Of a stretch of 64,000 nucleotides of DNA, positions 8,881-17,192 are shown piece by piece (positions within the stretch are counted from its first letter, which is position 1; each line of letters opens with the position of its first letter). This stretch comes from Streptomyces hundungensis (GTDB lineage: Bacteria > Actinomycetota > Actinomycetes > Streptomycetales > Streptomycetaceae): positions 5,518,001 through 5,582,000 of the forward strand of contig NZ_CP032698.1 of the NCBI RefSeq assembly GCF_003627815.1. The letters run 5' to 3'. Below the pieces are notes generated by a model. That model did no database searches. It was given only the letters and a program-made list of their open reading frames with translations, and was not told where the DNA came from. The position numbers and the translations under genes were made by a program.

Positions 8881-8932
8881 GGAAAGCGCCCCGCTGCCGA
8901 TCCCCCCACGGGTCGGCAGTCGGGGCGCTTCC
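8881..8932 (+). terminator. Terminator hairpin after citrate synthase
   Basis: Long inverted repeat with arms at 8881-8903 and 8910-8932 (AGCGCCCCG ... CGGGGCGCTT core), one bulge and one mismatch, followed by CCTGTTTCC. It lies behind both gltA and its duplicated tail and is the likely end of that transcript. Confidence 0.75.
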
Positions 8933-9062
8933 CTGTTTCCCGGTGCGGATTCCCCCCACGGGATCCGAGCCGGGGGTCTAGGCGGTCTGCCGGGGTACGT
9001 ACCTGTCGGGTGGGCCGCTCAAAGCTCCCGACGTACGTGCCCCGGCCAACGCGTTGCCTGGA

Positions 9063-9101
9063 ACGTCCCCCAAGACATTCCATGGACGTCCCCCAAGACA
9101 T
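9063..9101. repeat. Direct 16-bp repeat pair
   Basis: ACGTCCCCCAAGACAT occurs at 9063-9078 and 9086-9101, 23 bases apart. It lies about 85 bases before the small frame at 9187 and may be a paired regulator site. No gene is supported between 8824 and 9186. Confidence 0.6.
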
Positions 9102-9186
9102 CCGTGGCATCGCCCACTTAGACTCCCGACCCCTCCCGATGGTTACCTCAAAACCTCTGTGATCTAGATCTCTTTGTGGAGGTCAG

Positions 9187-9303
9187 GTGAAGGAACGCAA
9201 CCATAGGCAGTTGGGTACCACGAACACGGAGCCGAGCGCCATAGTTCCGCCCGCGATCATCGAATTCGGCGGGTCGGCACGGGCGGTGGCGGCCCGGTCG
9301 TGA
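9187..9303 (+). CDS. Candidate 38-residue peptide, function unknown
   Basis: GTG at 9187 is preceded by GGAGGT (9178-9183), and the frame reads MKERNHRQLGTTNTEPSAIV and on to a TGA at 9301. The upstream 60 bases are unusually A/T-rich for this genome, as a promoter would be, and a hairpin follows at 9324-9345. The peptide is hydrophilic at first and hydrophobic in the middle (SAIVPPAIIEFGG). I do not recognise it. It could be a secreted or modified peptide, or a chance frame; the ribosome-site spacing is short. Confidence 0.35.
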   Translation: MKERNHRQLGTTNTEPSAIVPPAIIEFGGSARAVAARS

Positions 9304-9323
9304 TGGGGTCGAATGCCCGAAAA

Positions 9324-9345
9324 GGCCGCCCTGGTGGGGGCGGCC
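9324..9345. terminator. GGCCGCC/GGCGGCC hairpin
   Basis: Seven-base perfect stem (9324-9330 with 9339-9345) between the candidate peptide gene and the leftward copper chaperone gene that ends at 9371. It could terminate both converging transcripts. Confidence 0.5.
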
Positions 9346-9370
9346 GGACGGGAGGGGTGGGGGTGGCGGC

Positions 9371-9682
9371 TCAGGCGAGGCCGACCAGTTCGTAGCCCGC
9401 CTCGTCGACGGCGGCACGGACGGCCTCCTCGTCGAGCGGGGCCGCCGAGACCACGGTGACCTCGCCGGTGGCGGCGACGGCCTTCACCGAAGCGACACCC
9501 TCGATCTCGGAGATCTCGCCGGACACGGCGCCTTCGCAGTGGCCGCAGCTCATCCCGGAGACCCGGTAGACGGTGGTGACGGCGCCCACCTGGACGTCGG
9601 CCGCCTCACCGCCGTGGCAGGCACCGGCGGGCGAGCAGCAGGAACCGGTCGCGGCGACGGGGGTCTCGGTCTCGGCGGTCAT
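9371..9682 (-). CDS. copZ: Heavy-metal-associated domain protein, CopZ-like copper chaperone
   Basis: 103 residues from the ATG at 9682, preceded by AGAGGAG. A single HMA domain occupies about residues 40-103, with the Cu(I) motif GMSCGHCEGAV. The 38-residue N-terminal extension holds GSCCSPAGACHGG, giving three further Cys and a His, more than a usual 68-residue CopZ. The role would be cytosolic Cu(I) buffering and delivery. A CsoR-type operator lies upstream at 9768-9785. No P-type ATPase gene is adjacent. A longer frame to 9715 (MDPYAREEENA) is possible but has no good ribosome site. Confidence 0.88.
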   Translation of the reverse strand: MTAETETPVAATGSCCSPAGACHGGEAADVQVGAVTTVYRVSGMSCGHCEGAVSGEISEIEGVASVKAVAATGEVTVVSAAPLDEEAVRAAVDEAGYELVGLA

Positions 9683-9767
9683 GGCGTTCTCCTCTTCACG
9701 GGCGTACGGATCCATGGTGCATCAGGGGGGCCACGGTGCGGCCGCGCCGCCCTCACGCACAGCAGAC

Positions 9768-9785
9768 TATACCCCTGGGGGGTAT
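9768..9785 (-). promoter_or_regulatory. CsoR-type copper operator
   Basis: TATACCCCTGGGGGGTAT fits the TACCCC-n-GGGGTA form bound by the Cu(I) sensor CsoR, including a core in Streptomyces. It is 86 bases upstream of the copper chaperone start, so copper should derepress that gene. CsoR itself is not in this window. Confidence 0.75.
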
Positions 9786-9893
9786 TGCGCGAGCGTCGTC
9801 GGCGCCCGGAGTGGCGCGTGGGCGCGTGCTGGTTGCCGGATGACGCGGGTGCGCGCGGTGTTAACGACGGAGCGCCCGTCCCGGTGTGCCCGT

Positions 9894-10094
9894 TCAATCG
9901 GCGCGGCGGCCACGGTTGCCGGGCCGCCGGGCGACCCAGGTGCGGATGGTGTCCGCGAACCAGTACGGTTTGCCGTTCTCCACCAGGTCCGGCGCCGGAA
10001 GAAGTCCGTGTTTGCGGTACGAGCGCACGGTGTCCGGCTGCACCCGGATGTGCGCGGCGATCTCTTTGTAGGACCAGAGCCGTCGGTCGGTCAT
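9894..10094 (-). CDS. Small helix-turn-helix DNA-binding protein
   Basis: 66 residues from the ATG at 10094, preceded by GGGAGGTG. The sequence SYKEIAAHIRVQPDTVRSYR followed by KHGLLPAPDL and PYWFADTIRTWVARRP is a MerR/excisionase-like winged helix (HTH_17 type) with a Lys/Arg-rich end. Such stand-alone proteins are common in Streptomyces; some are excisionases, but no integrase is nearby. It is convergent with nothing obvious and its targets are unknown. Confidence 0.82.
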   Translation of the reverse strand: MTDRRLWSYKEIAAHIRVQPDTVRSYRKHGLLPAPDLVENGKPYWFADTIRTWVARRPGNRGRRAD

Positions 10095-10336
10095 GCAAGG
10101 CACCTCCCTGCGTGCGCCGCAGCGGCGGCCGGAAAGCCGTCGGGGGAGCTGCGCCGCGTTCGCTTGGCGATCACTCAGCCTGTGCCCGTTGAACGACGGA
10201 GAGTGAGGCCAGGGGGGCTCCTGTAGACCGCCTGTGACGCAAGACCCGCGTAACCGAGACATGTGTGACGGGAGGCGGATCCTTGTAACGGATGTGGCGT
10301 AGTGGGCGGTTGGGGCAAATGGGTGAACGCCCGGCG

Positions 10337-11344
10337 TTACGCGTACAGCGCCGGGCGCTCCGGCAGCTCCACGCCGACCCGCTCGCCGCACTCCTGGGCC
10401 CGCACCCCGGCCTCGCAGACCAGCGCCGCCGCATATCCGTCCCAGGCGCTCGCCCCCTCGACGCGGCCCCGCCGGATCCCGTCCACCCACGCCCGTACCT
10501 CACGGTCGTACGCCTCGGCGAACCGGACCGTGAAGTCCTCGGGGATGGCGCGGGCCGCACGCCCCGCGCCGCGTGTGACGAGCCCGGAGCCCGCGCCGAT
10601 CGAGGCGGTGCCGCGCTCGCAGACCGCCTCGCAGTGCACCTCGTACCCGAAGCCGCAGTTCACGAAGATCTCGACGTCGACCACGACACCACCGGACGTC
10701 TCGAACAGGACGAGCTGGGGGTCGCCGAGCCCCTGCGGCGCGCCCGACGAGGGGCGCGGGCGCAGCACCTGGACGGCGGTGACCTCCTGCCCGAGCAGCC
10801 AGCGGGTGGCGTCCGCCTCGTGCACCACCGAGTCGCGGATCAGCATCTCGGTGGTGAAGAAGGGCGGCGACTGGGCGTTGCGGTGGCGGCAGTGCAGCAT
10901 CAGCGCCCGCCCCAACTCGCCCTGTTCCAAGGTGCGTTGGAGCTCCTGGTACTCGCTGTCGTAGCGGCGCATGAAGCCCACCGTGACCAGGCGGCGGCCG
11001 AGCCGCAGTTCGGCCTCCATGACGCGCAGGGTGCCGGCCGGGTCGGGGGTGAGCGGTTTCTCGCACAGGACGGGCAGGCCGCGCGCGAAGGCCTCCAGGA
11101 GGGCGGCCTCGTGGGCCGGGCCCGAGGAGGCGATGAGGACCGCGGCCACGCCGGGCGCGTCCATCGCGGCCGCCGGGTCCGTGTGCACGGAGCAGCCCTC
11201 GATGCCCGCGGCCGCCTCGCGCGCCCGGTCCGCGTCCAGGTCGGCGACGGCGGCGACGCGCGCGCCGCCGATGACGGAGTCGATGCGGCGCACATGGTCG
11301 GCGCCCATCCGGCCGGTGCCGATGACGGCGATGCCCAGGCTCAT
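10337..11344 (-). CDS. iolG: Gfo/Idh/MocA dehydrogenase, IolG-like (myo-inositol 2-dehydrogenase type)
   Basis: 335 residues from the ATG at 11344. Rossmann motif [16 protein letters not shown] at the N-terminus, the EKP catalytic Lys region ([10 protein letters not shown]), and [11 protein letters not shown] plus [13 protein letters not shown], where the family His and Asp lie. The ATG is one base after the stop of the iolE-like gene (TGAGATG), so the two are cotranscribed and probably translationally coupled. In this setting it most likely oxidises myo-inositol or a stereoisomer to an inosose with NAD. Confidence 0.88.
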   Translation of the reverse strand: MSLGIAVIGTGRMGADHVRRIDSVIGGARVAAVADLDADRAREAAAGIEGCSVHTDPAAAMDAPGVAAVLIASSGPAHEAALLEAFARGLPVLCEKPLTPDPAGTLRVMEAELRLGRRLVTVGFMRRYDSEYQELQRTLEQGELGRALMLHCRHRNAQSPPFFTTEMLIRDSVVHEADATRWLLGQEVTAVQVLRPRPSSGAPQGLGDPQLVLFETSGGVVVDVEIFVNCGFGYEVHCEAVCERGTASIGAGSGLVTRGAGRAARAIPEDFTVRFAEAYDREVRAWVDGIRRGRVEGASAWDGYAAALVCEAGVRAQECGERVGVELPERPALYA

Positions 11345-11345
11345 C

Positions 11346-12248
11346 TCAGGCCCCACAGGAACGCAGGAAGGCGCGGGTGCGCTCGGCGATGGGCAGCGGC
11401 TTGTCCGGATCGCAGGGATACATGTCCTGCTCGACGATGGCGAAGAGCTCGACGTCCAGGGACTGGGCCGCGGCCAGGACCGGTTCGAGCGCGGGCACCC
11501 CGTGCGGCGGCTCGCACATCACGCCCTGGGCGACCGCCGGCCCGAACGGCGTTCCGGCGGACCGCACCTGAGCCAGCACCTCCGGATCCACCTGCTTGAG
11601 GTGGAGGTAGCCGATCCGCTCCCCGTACGTCTCGATCAGCTTCACGCTGTCGCCGCCGCAGTAGGCGTAGTGGCCGGTGTCCAGGCAGAGCGAGACCAGG
11701 TCGGAGTCGGTGGCGTGCAGGAAGCGGGCCACGTTCTCCTCGCTGTCGATATGGGTGTCCGCGTGCGGGTGCACCACCACGCGCAGGCCGTAGTGGTCCC
11801 GCACCTCGCGGGCCAGGCGCTCGGTCTGGCGGGCGAGGTCGCGCCACTGCGCGGCGGTCAGGGTGCTGTCCTCCAGGATCGCGCCGGTCTTGTCGTCGCG
11901 CCAGAAGGACGGGATGACCACCAGGTGCCGGGCGCCGACTGCCTGGGCCAGCGCCGCCACGTCCGAGACGTGCGCCCAGGTCTTCTCCCACACCGCCGGG
12001 CCGTGGTGCAGGCCGGTGAAGACGGTCCCGGCCGAGACCCGCAGCTCCCGTACGGCCGTCTCCTCGGTGAGGCGCGCCGGATCGGTGGGGAGATAGCCGT
12101 ACGGTCCGAGTTCGATCCACCGGTAGCCCGCGCCCGCGACCTCGTCGAGGAAGCGCCGCCAGGGGACTTGGCGAGGGTCGTCGGGGAACCAGACGCCCCA
12201 GGAGTCGGGAGCCGAACCGATCCGGATGCGGGTCTTCGCCGTCGTCAT
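11346..12248 (-). CDS. iolE: IolE/IolH-like sugar phosphate isomerase-fold protein (inosose dehydratase type)
   Basis: 300 residues from the ATG at 12248. AP-endonuclease-2 TIM barrel with the metal-binding signatures [33 protein letters not shown] and YLHLKQVD, and C-terminal [10 protein letters not shown]. These match inosose dehydratases and their IolH relatives, which share the fold. It starts the leftward half of the inositol cluster, divergent from iolC. Assignment to dehydratase rather than isomerase (IolI) is from context and motif order, not proof. Confidence 0.82.
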   Translation of the reverse strand: MTTAKTRIRIGSAPDSWGVWFPDDPRQVPWRRFLDEVAGAGYRWIELGPYGYLPTDPARLTEETAVRELRVSAGTVFTGLHHGPAVWEKTWAHVSDVAALAQAVGARHLVVIPSFWRDDKTGAILEDSTLTAAQWRDLARQTERLAREVRDHYGLRVVVHPHADTHIDSEENVARFLHATDSDLVSLCLDTGHYAYCGGDSVKLIETYGERIGYLHLKQVDPEVLAQVRSAGTPFGPAVAQGVMCEPPHGVPALEPVLAAAQSLDVELFAIVEQDMYPCDPDKPLPIAERTRAFLRSCGA

Positions 12249-12311
12249 GGGACCAGCCTTCCGGGGGCCCGCGAGAGGTGTCAAGGTCACGTCCGAATGT
12301 AAGGACAAAGA

Positions 12312-12341
12312 TTGACAGGGGTGGGAGCGGGGGGCTAGACC
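12312..12341 (+). promoter_or_regulatory. Candidate promoter for iolC operon
   Basis: TTGACA at 12312-12317 and TAGACC at 12336-12341 with an 18-base spacer, a housekeeping sigma-like arrangement 57 bases before the iolC start. On the other strand a TTGACA (12284-12279) faces the iolE-like gene. No IolR regulator is visible in the window. Confidence 0.45.
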
Positions 12342-12397
12342 TGGGGGAACCGGCGACGCGGCGACCCGGGCGACCCGGGCGACCCGAGGGGGCGTGC

Positions 12398-13582
12398 ATG
12401 GACGAGGCTCCGTACGGCAGCGAGCGCGGCAGTGGGGGCCGTGGCCCCGAGCCGGAGGGTGCCGGCCCCGAGCCGGAGGGTGCCGGACCCGAGCCCGAGG
12501 GTGCCGGACCCGAGCCCGAGGGTGCCGGACCCGAGCCCGAGGGTGCCGGACCCGAGCCCGAGGGTGCCGGACCCGAGCCCGAGGGTGCCGGGCCCGAGGG
12601 CGACAGGGCCTCGGGTGACGCCCCCTACGACCTGATCACCATGGGGCGGATCGGGGTCGACCTCTACCCGTTGCAGACCGGGGTGTCGCTGGCCAAGGTC
12701 AGCTCGTTCGGGAAGTTCCTCGGCGGCTCGCCCTCCAACGTGGCGGTCGCCGCGGCGCGGCTCGGGCGGCGCGTCGCCGTCATCACGCGCACCGGGCGTG
12801 ATCCCTTCGGGGAGTATCTCCGGGCGGAACTGGGCGAGTTGGGGGTGGACGCGCGCTGGGTGACGCCGGTCGACGGGCTGCCCACACCGATCACGTTCTG
12901 CGAGGTGTTTCCGCCGGACGACTTCCCGCTCTACTTCTACCGGCTACCCAAGGCGCCCGATCTGGAGCTGTGGGAACGGGAGTTGGACCTGGGGGCGATC
13001 CGCGCGGCGAGGATTTTCTGGATGACGGGGACGGGGCTGTGCGCGGAGCCCAGCCGGGCGGCGACGCTGGCCGCGCTGCGGGCGCGGGGGAGGGAGCCGG
13101 GCGGGGCCCGCCGCGCCACCGTCTTCGACCTCGACTGGCGGCCCATGTTCTGGGCGGACCCGCACGACGCCCGGCTCCACTACCGTGCCGCGCTCGCGCA
13201 CGCCACCGTCGCCGTCGGGAACGTCGACGAGTGCGAGGTCGCCACCGGAGAGCGGGAGCCCCGGGCCGCCGCCGAGGCGCTGCTCGCCGCGGGAGTCGAG
13301 CTCGCCGTCGTCAAACAGGGACCCAAGGGCGTGCTGGCCGTGCACCGGGACGGGACGGCCGTCGAGGTGGCGCCGGTGCCGGTCGACGTGGTCAACGGCC
13401 TTGGCGCGGGCGACGCGTTCGGCGGGGCGCTCTGTCATGGGCTGCTCGCGGGATGGGAGGTGGAGCGCGTCATGCGGTACGCCAACGCCGCCGGGGCCAT
13501 CGTCGCGTCCCGGCTCGCCTGCTCCTCCGCCATGCCGTACCCCGCCGAGGTCGAGCGCGTCCTGGAAGGCGGGCGGGCGTGA
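12398..13582 (+). CDS. iolC: IolC-type 5-dehydro-2-deoxygluconokinase with a repeat-bearing N-terminus
   Basis: 394 residues from the ATG at 12398 (GAGGGGG upstream). Residues 16-64 are seven perfect heptads GPEPEGA. The PfkB/ribokinase domain starts near residue 77: DLITMGRIGVDLYP, KFLGGSPSNVAVAAARLG, and the ATP/anion-hole motif NGLGAGDAFGGAL with the catalytic Asp. It phosphorylates 5-dehydro-2-deoxygluconate in inositol catabolism. It is first in an operon with overlaps to the next genes. The Pro/Glu-rich prefix is absent from usual IolC proteins as I know them. Confidence 0.93.
   Translation: MDEAPYGSERGSGGRGPEPEGAGPEPEGAGPEPEGAGPEPEGAGPEPEGAGPEPEGAGPEPEGAGPEGDRASGDAPYDLITMGRIGVDLYPLQTGVSLAKVSSFGKFLGGSPSNVAVAAARLGRRVAVITRTGRDPFGEYLRAELGELGVDARWVTPVDGLPTPITFCEVFPPDDFPLYFYRLPKAPDLELWERELDLGAIRAARIFWMTGTGLCAEPSRAATLAALRARGREPGGARRATVFDLDWRPMFWADPHDARLHYRAALAHATVAVGNVDECEVATGEREPRAAAEALLAAGVELAVVKQGPKGVLAVHRDGTAVEVAPVPVDVVNGLGAGDAFGGALCHGLLAGWEVERVMRYANAAGAIVASRLACSSAMPYPAEVERVLEGGRA
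12443..12589 (+). repeat. Seven tandem 21-bp repeats inside iolC
   Basis: Seven in-frame copies of a 21-base unit (GGCCCCGAGCCGGAGGGTGCC in the first two, GGACCCGAGCCCGAGGGTGCC in the rest), encoding GPEPEGA each time. The near identity of the last five copies suggests recent slippage, so copy number may vary between strains. Confidence 0.95.
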
Positions 13583-14466
13583 GCGCCGGGCTGGGCCCCG
13601 CGGGCCTCGCGCGGATCCGGGCCCGCCACCCCGAGGCGGTCGCCGAGGCCGCCGCGCGCCGGGTGCGCCGACCGCTGCTGCGCGGTGACGGCGGGCGGCT
13701 GATGGTGATCGCGGCGGACCATCCGGCGCGCGGCGCGCTCGGCGTCGGCGCCGACGGGCTCGCCATGGCCGACCGGGGCGATCTGCTCGACCGGTTGTGT
13801 CTCGCCCTGTCGCGGCCGGGCGTGGACGGGGTGCTGGCCGGCGCCGACGTCCTGGAAGACCTGCTGCTGCTCGGCGCCCTGGACGACAAGGTCGTCATCG
13901 GCTCCATGAACCGCGGCGGCCTCGCCGGGGCCGCCTTCGAGATGGACGACCGCTTCACCGGCCACCGCGCCCAGGACCTGGAGCGGCTCGGCTTCGACGC
14001 GGGAAAACTGCTGCTGCGCATCGACTACCGCGACCCGGGCTCGCTGGACACGCTGCACACCGCGGCCCGCGCCATCGACGCGATGGCCGAGCGGCGCCTG
14101 CCGGTGTTCGTCGAGCCGTTCATCTGCCACCGCCACGAGGGCGGGATCCGCACCGACCTGTCCGCCGGAGCAGTCACCCGCTCCATCGCCATCGCCTCGG
14201 GCCTGGCCGGCACCTCCGCGTACACCTGGCTGAAGGTGCCCGTCACCGAGAACCCCGACGACATGGCCGAGGTCATGGCCGCCAGTACGCTGCCCGCGGT
14301 GCTGCTCGGCGGCGACCTGGGGGACGACCAGGACACCGCCTTCGAGAAGTGGCGCGGGGCGCTGCGGCTGCCCACCGTGCAGGGGCTCGTCGCCGGGCGG
14401 TCGCTGCTCTATCCGGCCGACGGCGATGTCGCGGCGGCCGTCGATACCGCCGTCGGTCTGCTGTAA
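13579..14466 (+). CDS. Cgl0159-type (beta/alpha)8 aldolase-fold protein of the inositol cluster
   Basis: 295 residues; the GTG at 13579 overlaps the iolC stop by four bases. The protein has VIAADHPARGALGVG, a class I aldolase-like strand, then MNRGGLAGAAFEMDDRFTGH, LLLRIDYRDPGSL, VFVEPFICHR and TYTWLKVPVTEN-like segments with a Lys in strand position (YTWLKVPV). This family replaces IolJ in actinobacterial inositol clusters and probably cleaves the phosphorylated 5-dehydro-2-deoxygluconate to DHAP and malonic semialdehyde. The enzymatic assignment is inference from family and context. Confidence 0.8.
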   Translation: MSAGLGPAGLARIRARHPEAVAEAAARRVRRPLLRGDGGRLMVIAADHPARGALGVGADGLAMADRGDLLDRLCLALSRPGVDGVLAGADVLEDLLLLGALDDKVVIGSMNRGGLAGAAFEMDDRFTGHRAQDLERLGFDAGKLLLRIDYRDPGSLDTLHTAARAIDAMAERRLPVFVEPFICHRHEGGIRTDLSAGAVTRSIAIASGLAGTSAYTWLKVPVTENPDDMAEVMAASTLPAVLLGGDLGDDQDTAFEKWRGALRLPTVQGLVAGRSLLYPADGDVAAAVDTAVGLL

Positions 14467-14482
14467 GGGGTAGGGATCGGAC

Positions 14483-15298
14483 ATGGATCAACGAGAACTG
14501 CTCGTACGGGCGGGGGAGAGCGCCCGCGACGCGTACGCCCTGGCCATCGGCCCGGAGCGGGGCGCCCTCGGCCACTCGTCCCTGCGCGTGCTCGACCTGC
14601 CGCCCGGGGGCACGCACGAGCTGGCCGCCGGGGACAGCGAGTGGCTCGTGGTGCCGCTCAGCGGTGGCTGCACGGTGCGCACGCGGGGAGAGGAATTCCA
14701 ACTGCGCGGCCGTACCGATGTGTTCGAGGGCCCCACGGACTTCGCTTACGTACCGCGTGACGCGGACGCCCTGATCTCCTCCGGCGCGGGAGGCCGTTTC
14801 GCCCTGACAGGAGCGCGGTGCGAGCGACGACTCCCCGCTCGCCGCGGCTCCGCGCCGGAGGTGCCCGTCGAGACGAGGGGCTCGGGCAACTGCGCGCGCA
14901 CCGTGCGCAACTTCGCCGCCGCGGACGCCTTCGACTGCGACCGGCTGATCGCGGTCGAGGTCATCACGCCCGGCGGCAACTGGTCCTCCTATCCGCCGCA
15001 CAAGCACGACGAGCATCTGCCGGGCCGCGAGAGCGAGTTGGAGGAGATCTACTACTTCGCGTTCGAGCATCCGGACGGCTACGGCTACCAGCGGATCTCG
15101 CCGTCCCGCGACGGCGGCGCGGAGCTGCTCGCCGAGGTCCGCGCCGGTGACGCGGTGCTCGTGCCCAACGGCTGGCACGGACCGTCGATCGCCCGGCCAG
15201 GGACCGCCATGTACTACCTGAACGTGATGGCGGGACCGGGACCGGAACGGGAGTGGAAGATCTCCTTCCACCCCGACCACAGGGAGGGATACCAGTGA
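14483..15298 (+). CDS. iolB: 5-deoxy-glucuronate isomerase
   Basis: 271 residues from the ATG at 14483. Double cupin of the IolB family. Metal-ligand regions are visible: SYPPHKHDEH in the segment before LEEIYYFAFEHPDGYGYQRI, and VLVPNGWHGPSIA, with the conserved MYYLNVMAGP and the C-terminal end. It converts 5-deoxy-glucuronate to 5-dehydro-2-deoxygluconate. It sits between the aldolase-fold gene and iolD, whose GTG start overlaps its stop by four bases. Confidence 0.94.
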   Translation: MDQRELLVRAGESARDAYALAIGPERGALGHSSLRVLDLPPGGTHELAAGDSEWLVVPLSGGCTVRTRGEEFQLRGRTDVFEGPTDFAYVPRDADALISSGAGGRFALTGARCERRLPARRGSAPEVPVETRGSGNCARTVRNFAAADAFDCDRLIAVEVITPGGNWSSYPPHKHDEHLPGRESELEEIYYFAFEHPDGYGYQRISPSRDGGAELLAEVRAGDAVLVPNGWHGPSIARPGTAMYYLNVMAGPGPEREWKISFHPDHREGYQ

Positions 15299-17178
15299 GC
15301 GCCACCACGCGCCGCCTCACCACCGCCCAGGCGCTGATCGCGTTCCTGGCCCGCCAGTACACCTCGTACGAGGGCGTCAACCACCGCCTGATCGCGGCGA
15401 CTTGGGGCATCTTCGGGCACGGGAACGTCGCCGGGATCGGGCAGGCGCTGCTCGAAGCCGGGCGCGAAGCGATGCCCTTCTTCCAGGGCCGCAACGAGCA
15501 GGCCATGGTGCACGCCGCCGTCGGCTACGCCCGCCAGTCGGGCCGGCTCTCCACGCACGCGGTGACCACCTCCATCGGCCCGGGCGCCACCAACCTGGTC
15601 ACCGGCGCCGCCCTGGCCACCGTCAACCATCTGCCGGTCCTGCTGCTGCCCGGCGACACCTTCGCCGCGCGCCCCGCCGACCCCGTGCTGCAACAGCTCG
15701 AAGTCCCGTACGCGGGCGATGTGTCGGTCAATGACTGCCTGCGCCCCGTCTCGCGCTACTTCGACCGCGTCTCGCGGCCCGAGGCGCTGATCCAGGCCGC
15801 CCTGAACGCGATGAGCGTCCTCACCGACCCCGCGAACACCGGCGCGGTCACGCTCGCACTGCCGCAGGACGTCCAGGCCGAGGCGTACGACTGGCCCGAG
15901 GAGTTCTTCCGGGAACGGGTGTGGCCGGTACGGGCCCCGGCGCCCGACACCTCCGAACTCATCATCGCGGCGGACGAGTTGAGGCAGGCGCGGCGGCCGC
16001 TGATCGTCGTGGGCGGCGGGGTGCGGCACGCCCGCGCGCAGGACGTCCTCGACGCCTTCGCCGCGGACACCGGCATCCCGGTCGCCGCCACCCAGGCCGG
16101 CAAGGGCGCGCTGGCCCACGACCACCCCCAGTCCGTCGGTGGCATCGGCCACACCGGTACGGCCGCCGCCGACGAACTGGCCCGCACCGCCGACGTGGTG
16201 CTGGGGATCGGCACCCGCTGGACCGACTTCACCACCGCCTCCGCCACCCTCTTCCAGCACCCGGACGTCCGCTTCGTCAACCTCAACATCCGGCCCGCCG
16301 ACGCGCACAAGATGGGCGGTCGGCAACTCGTCGGCGACGCCCGCGCCGGACTGGTCATGCTGCACGAGGCACTGAAGGGGCATCGCGTACCGGATGAGTA
16401 CGAAGCCGAGTGCGCCCGGCTGAAAGGGGAGTGGGAGCGGCGCGTCACCGCCGCGTACACCCCGCCGTCCGACGCGGCGCGCCCCACCCAGGCCCAAGTC
16501 CTCGGCGTACTCGACACCTTGGTCACCGGGGACGACATCCTGATCAACGCGGCGGGCTCGCTCCCCGGCGACCTGCACCAGCTGTGGCGGCCCCGCTCGC
16601 GCGACCAGTACCACGTCGAATACGGCTACTCCTGCATGGGCTACGAGATCCCCGCGGCGATCGGGGTCGCGCTCGCGGCGCCCGGCCGCCCGGTGTGGGC
16701 GCTGGTCGGCGACGGGACGTATCTGATGAACCCGACCGAAATCGTCACCGCCGTGCAGGAGAACATCCCCATCAAGGTGGTGATCCTCCACAACCACGGG
16801 TACGCCTCGATCGGGGGGCTCTCGGAGGCGGTGGGGGGTGAGCGGTTCGGCACGGCGTACCGGTTCCGGACCCCGGACGGTACGTACGGCGGCGCGGCGC
16901 TGCCGGTGGATCTCGCGGCCAACGCGGCCTCGCTCGGGATGCGGGTCCTGCGCGCCCGCACCGTGCGTGACCTGCGGGAAGCCCTGACCAGTGCGCGCTT
17001 CGCCGACGTTCCCACATGTGTCTACGTGGAGACCGAAACGCCCGACACAGTGTCGGGCCCGCCCCCCGCCCAGGCGTGGTGGGATGTGCCCGTGGCCGAG
17101 ACCGCGACCCGTCGGTCGGCGGTCGCGGCCCGCGAGGAGTACGAACGGCACGTCACCGCCCGACGCCGCCATCTGTGA
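15295..17178 (+). CDS. iolD: 3D-(3,5/4)-trihydroxycyclohexane-1,2-dione hydrolase
   Basis: 627 residues from the GTG at 15295, four bases inside the iolB stop. Thiamine-diphosphate enzyme layout: N-terminal Pyr domain with FQGRNEQAMVHAAVGYARQ (activating Glu), central domain, and C-terminal PP domain with the ThDP/Mg motif ALVGDGTYLMNPTEIVTAVQ. IolD-specific starts such as LIAATWGIFGHGNV are present. It hydrolyses the cyclic dione to 5-deoxy-glucuronate in inositol breakdown. Confidence 0.95.
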   Translation: MSATTRRLTTAQALIAFLARQYTSYEGVNHRLIAATWGIFGHGNVAGIGQALLEAGREAMPFFQGRNEQAMVHAAVGYARQSGRLSTHAVTTSIGPGATNLVTGAALATVNHLPVLLLPGDTFAARPADPVLQQLEVPYAGDVSVNDCLRPVSRYFDRVSRPEALIQAALNAMSVLTDPANTGAVTLALPQDVQAEAYDWPEEFFRERVWPVRAPAPDTSELIIAADELRQARRPLIVVGGGVRHARAQDVLDAFAADTGIPVAATQAGKGALAHDHPQSVGGIGHTGTAAADELARTADVVLGIGTRWTDFTTASATLFQHPDVRFVNLNIRPADAHKMGGRQLVGDARAGLVMLHEALKGHRVPDEYEAECARLKGEWERRVTAAYTPPSDAARPTQAQVLGVLDTLVTGDDILINAAGSLPGDLHQLWRPRSRDQYHVEYGYSCMGYEIPAAIGVALAAPGRPVWALVGDGTYLMNPTEIVTAVQENIPIKVVILHNHGYASIGGLSEAVGGERFGTAYRFRTPDGTYGGAALPVDLAANAASLGMRVLRARTVRDLREALTSARFADVPTCVYVETETPDTVSGPPPAQAWWDVPVAETATRRSAVAAREEYERHVTARRRHL

Positions 17179-17192
17179 AGGAGCACTTGGAC

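Noticed and set aside
12443..12589. CRISPR or regulatory repeat
   Set aside because: In frame with iolC and contiguous; a coding tandem repeat.
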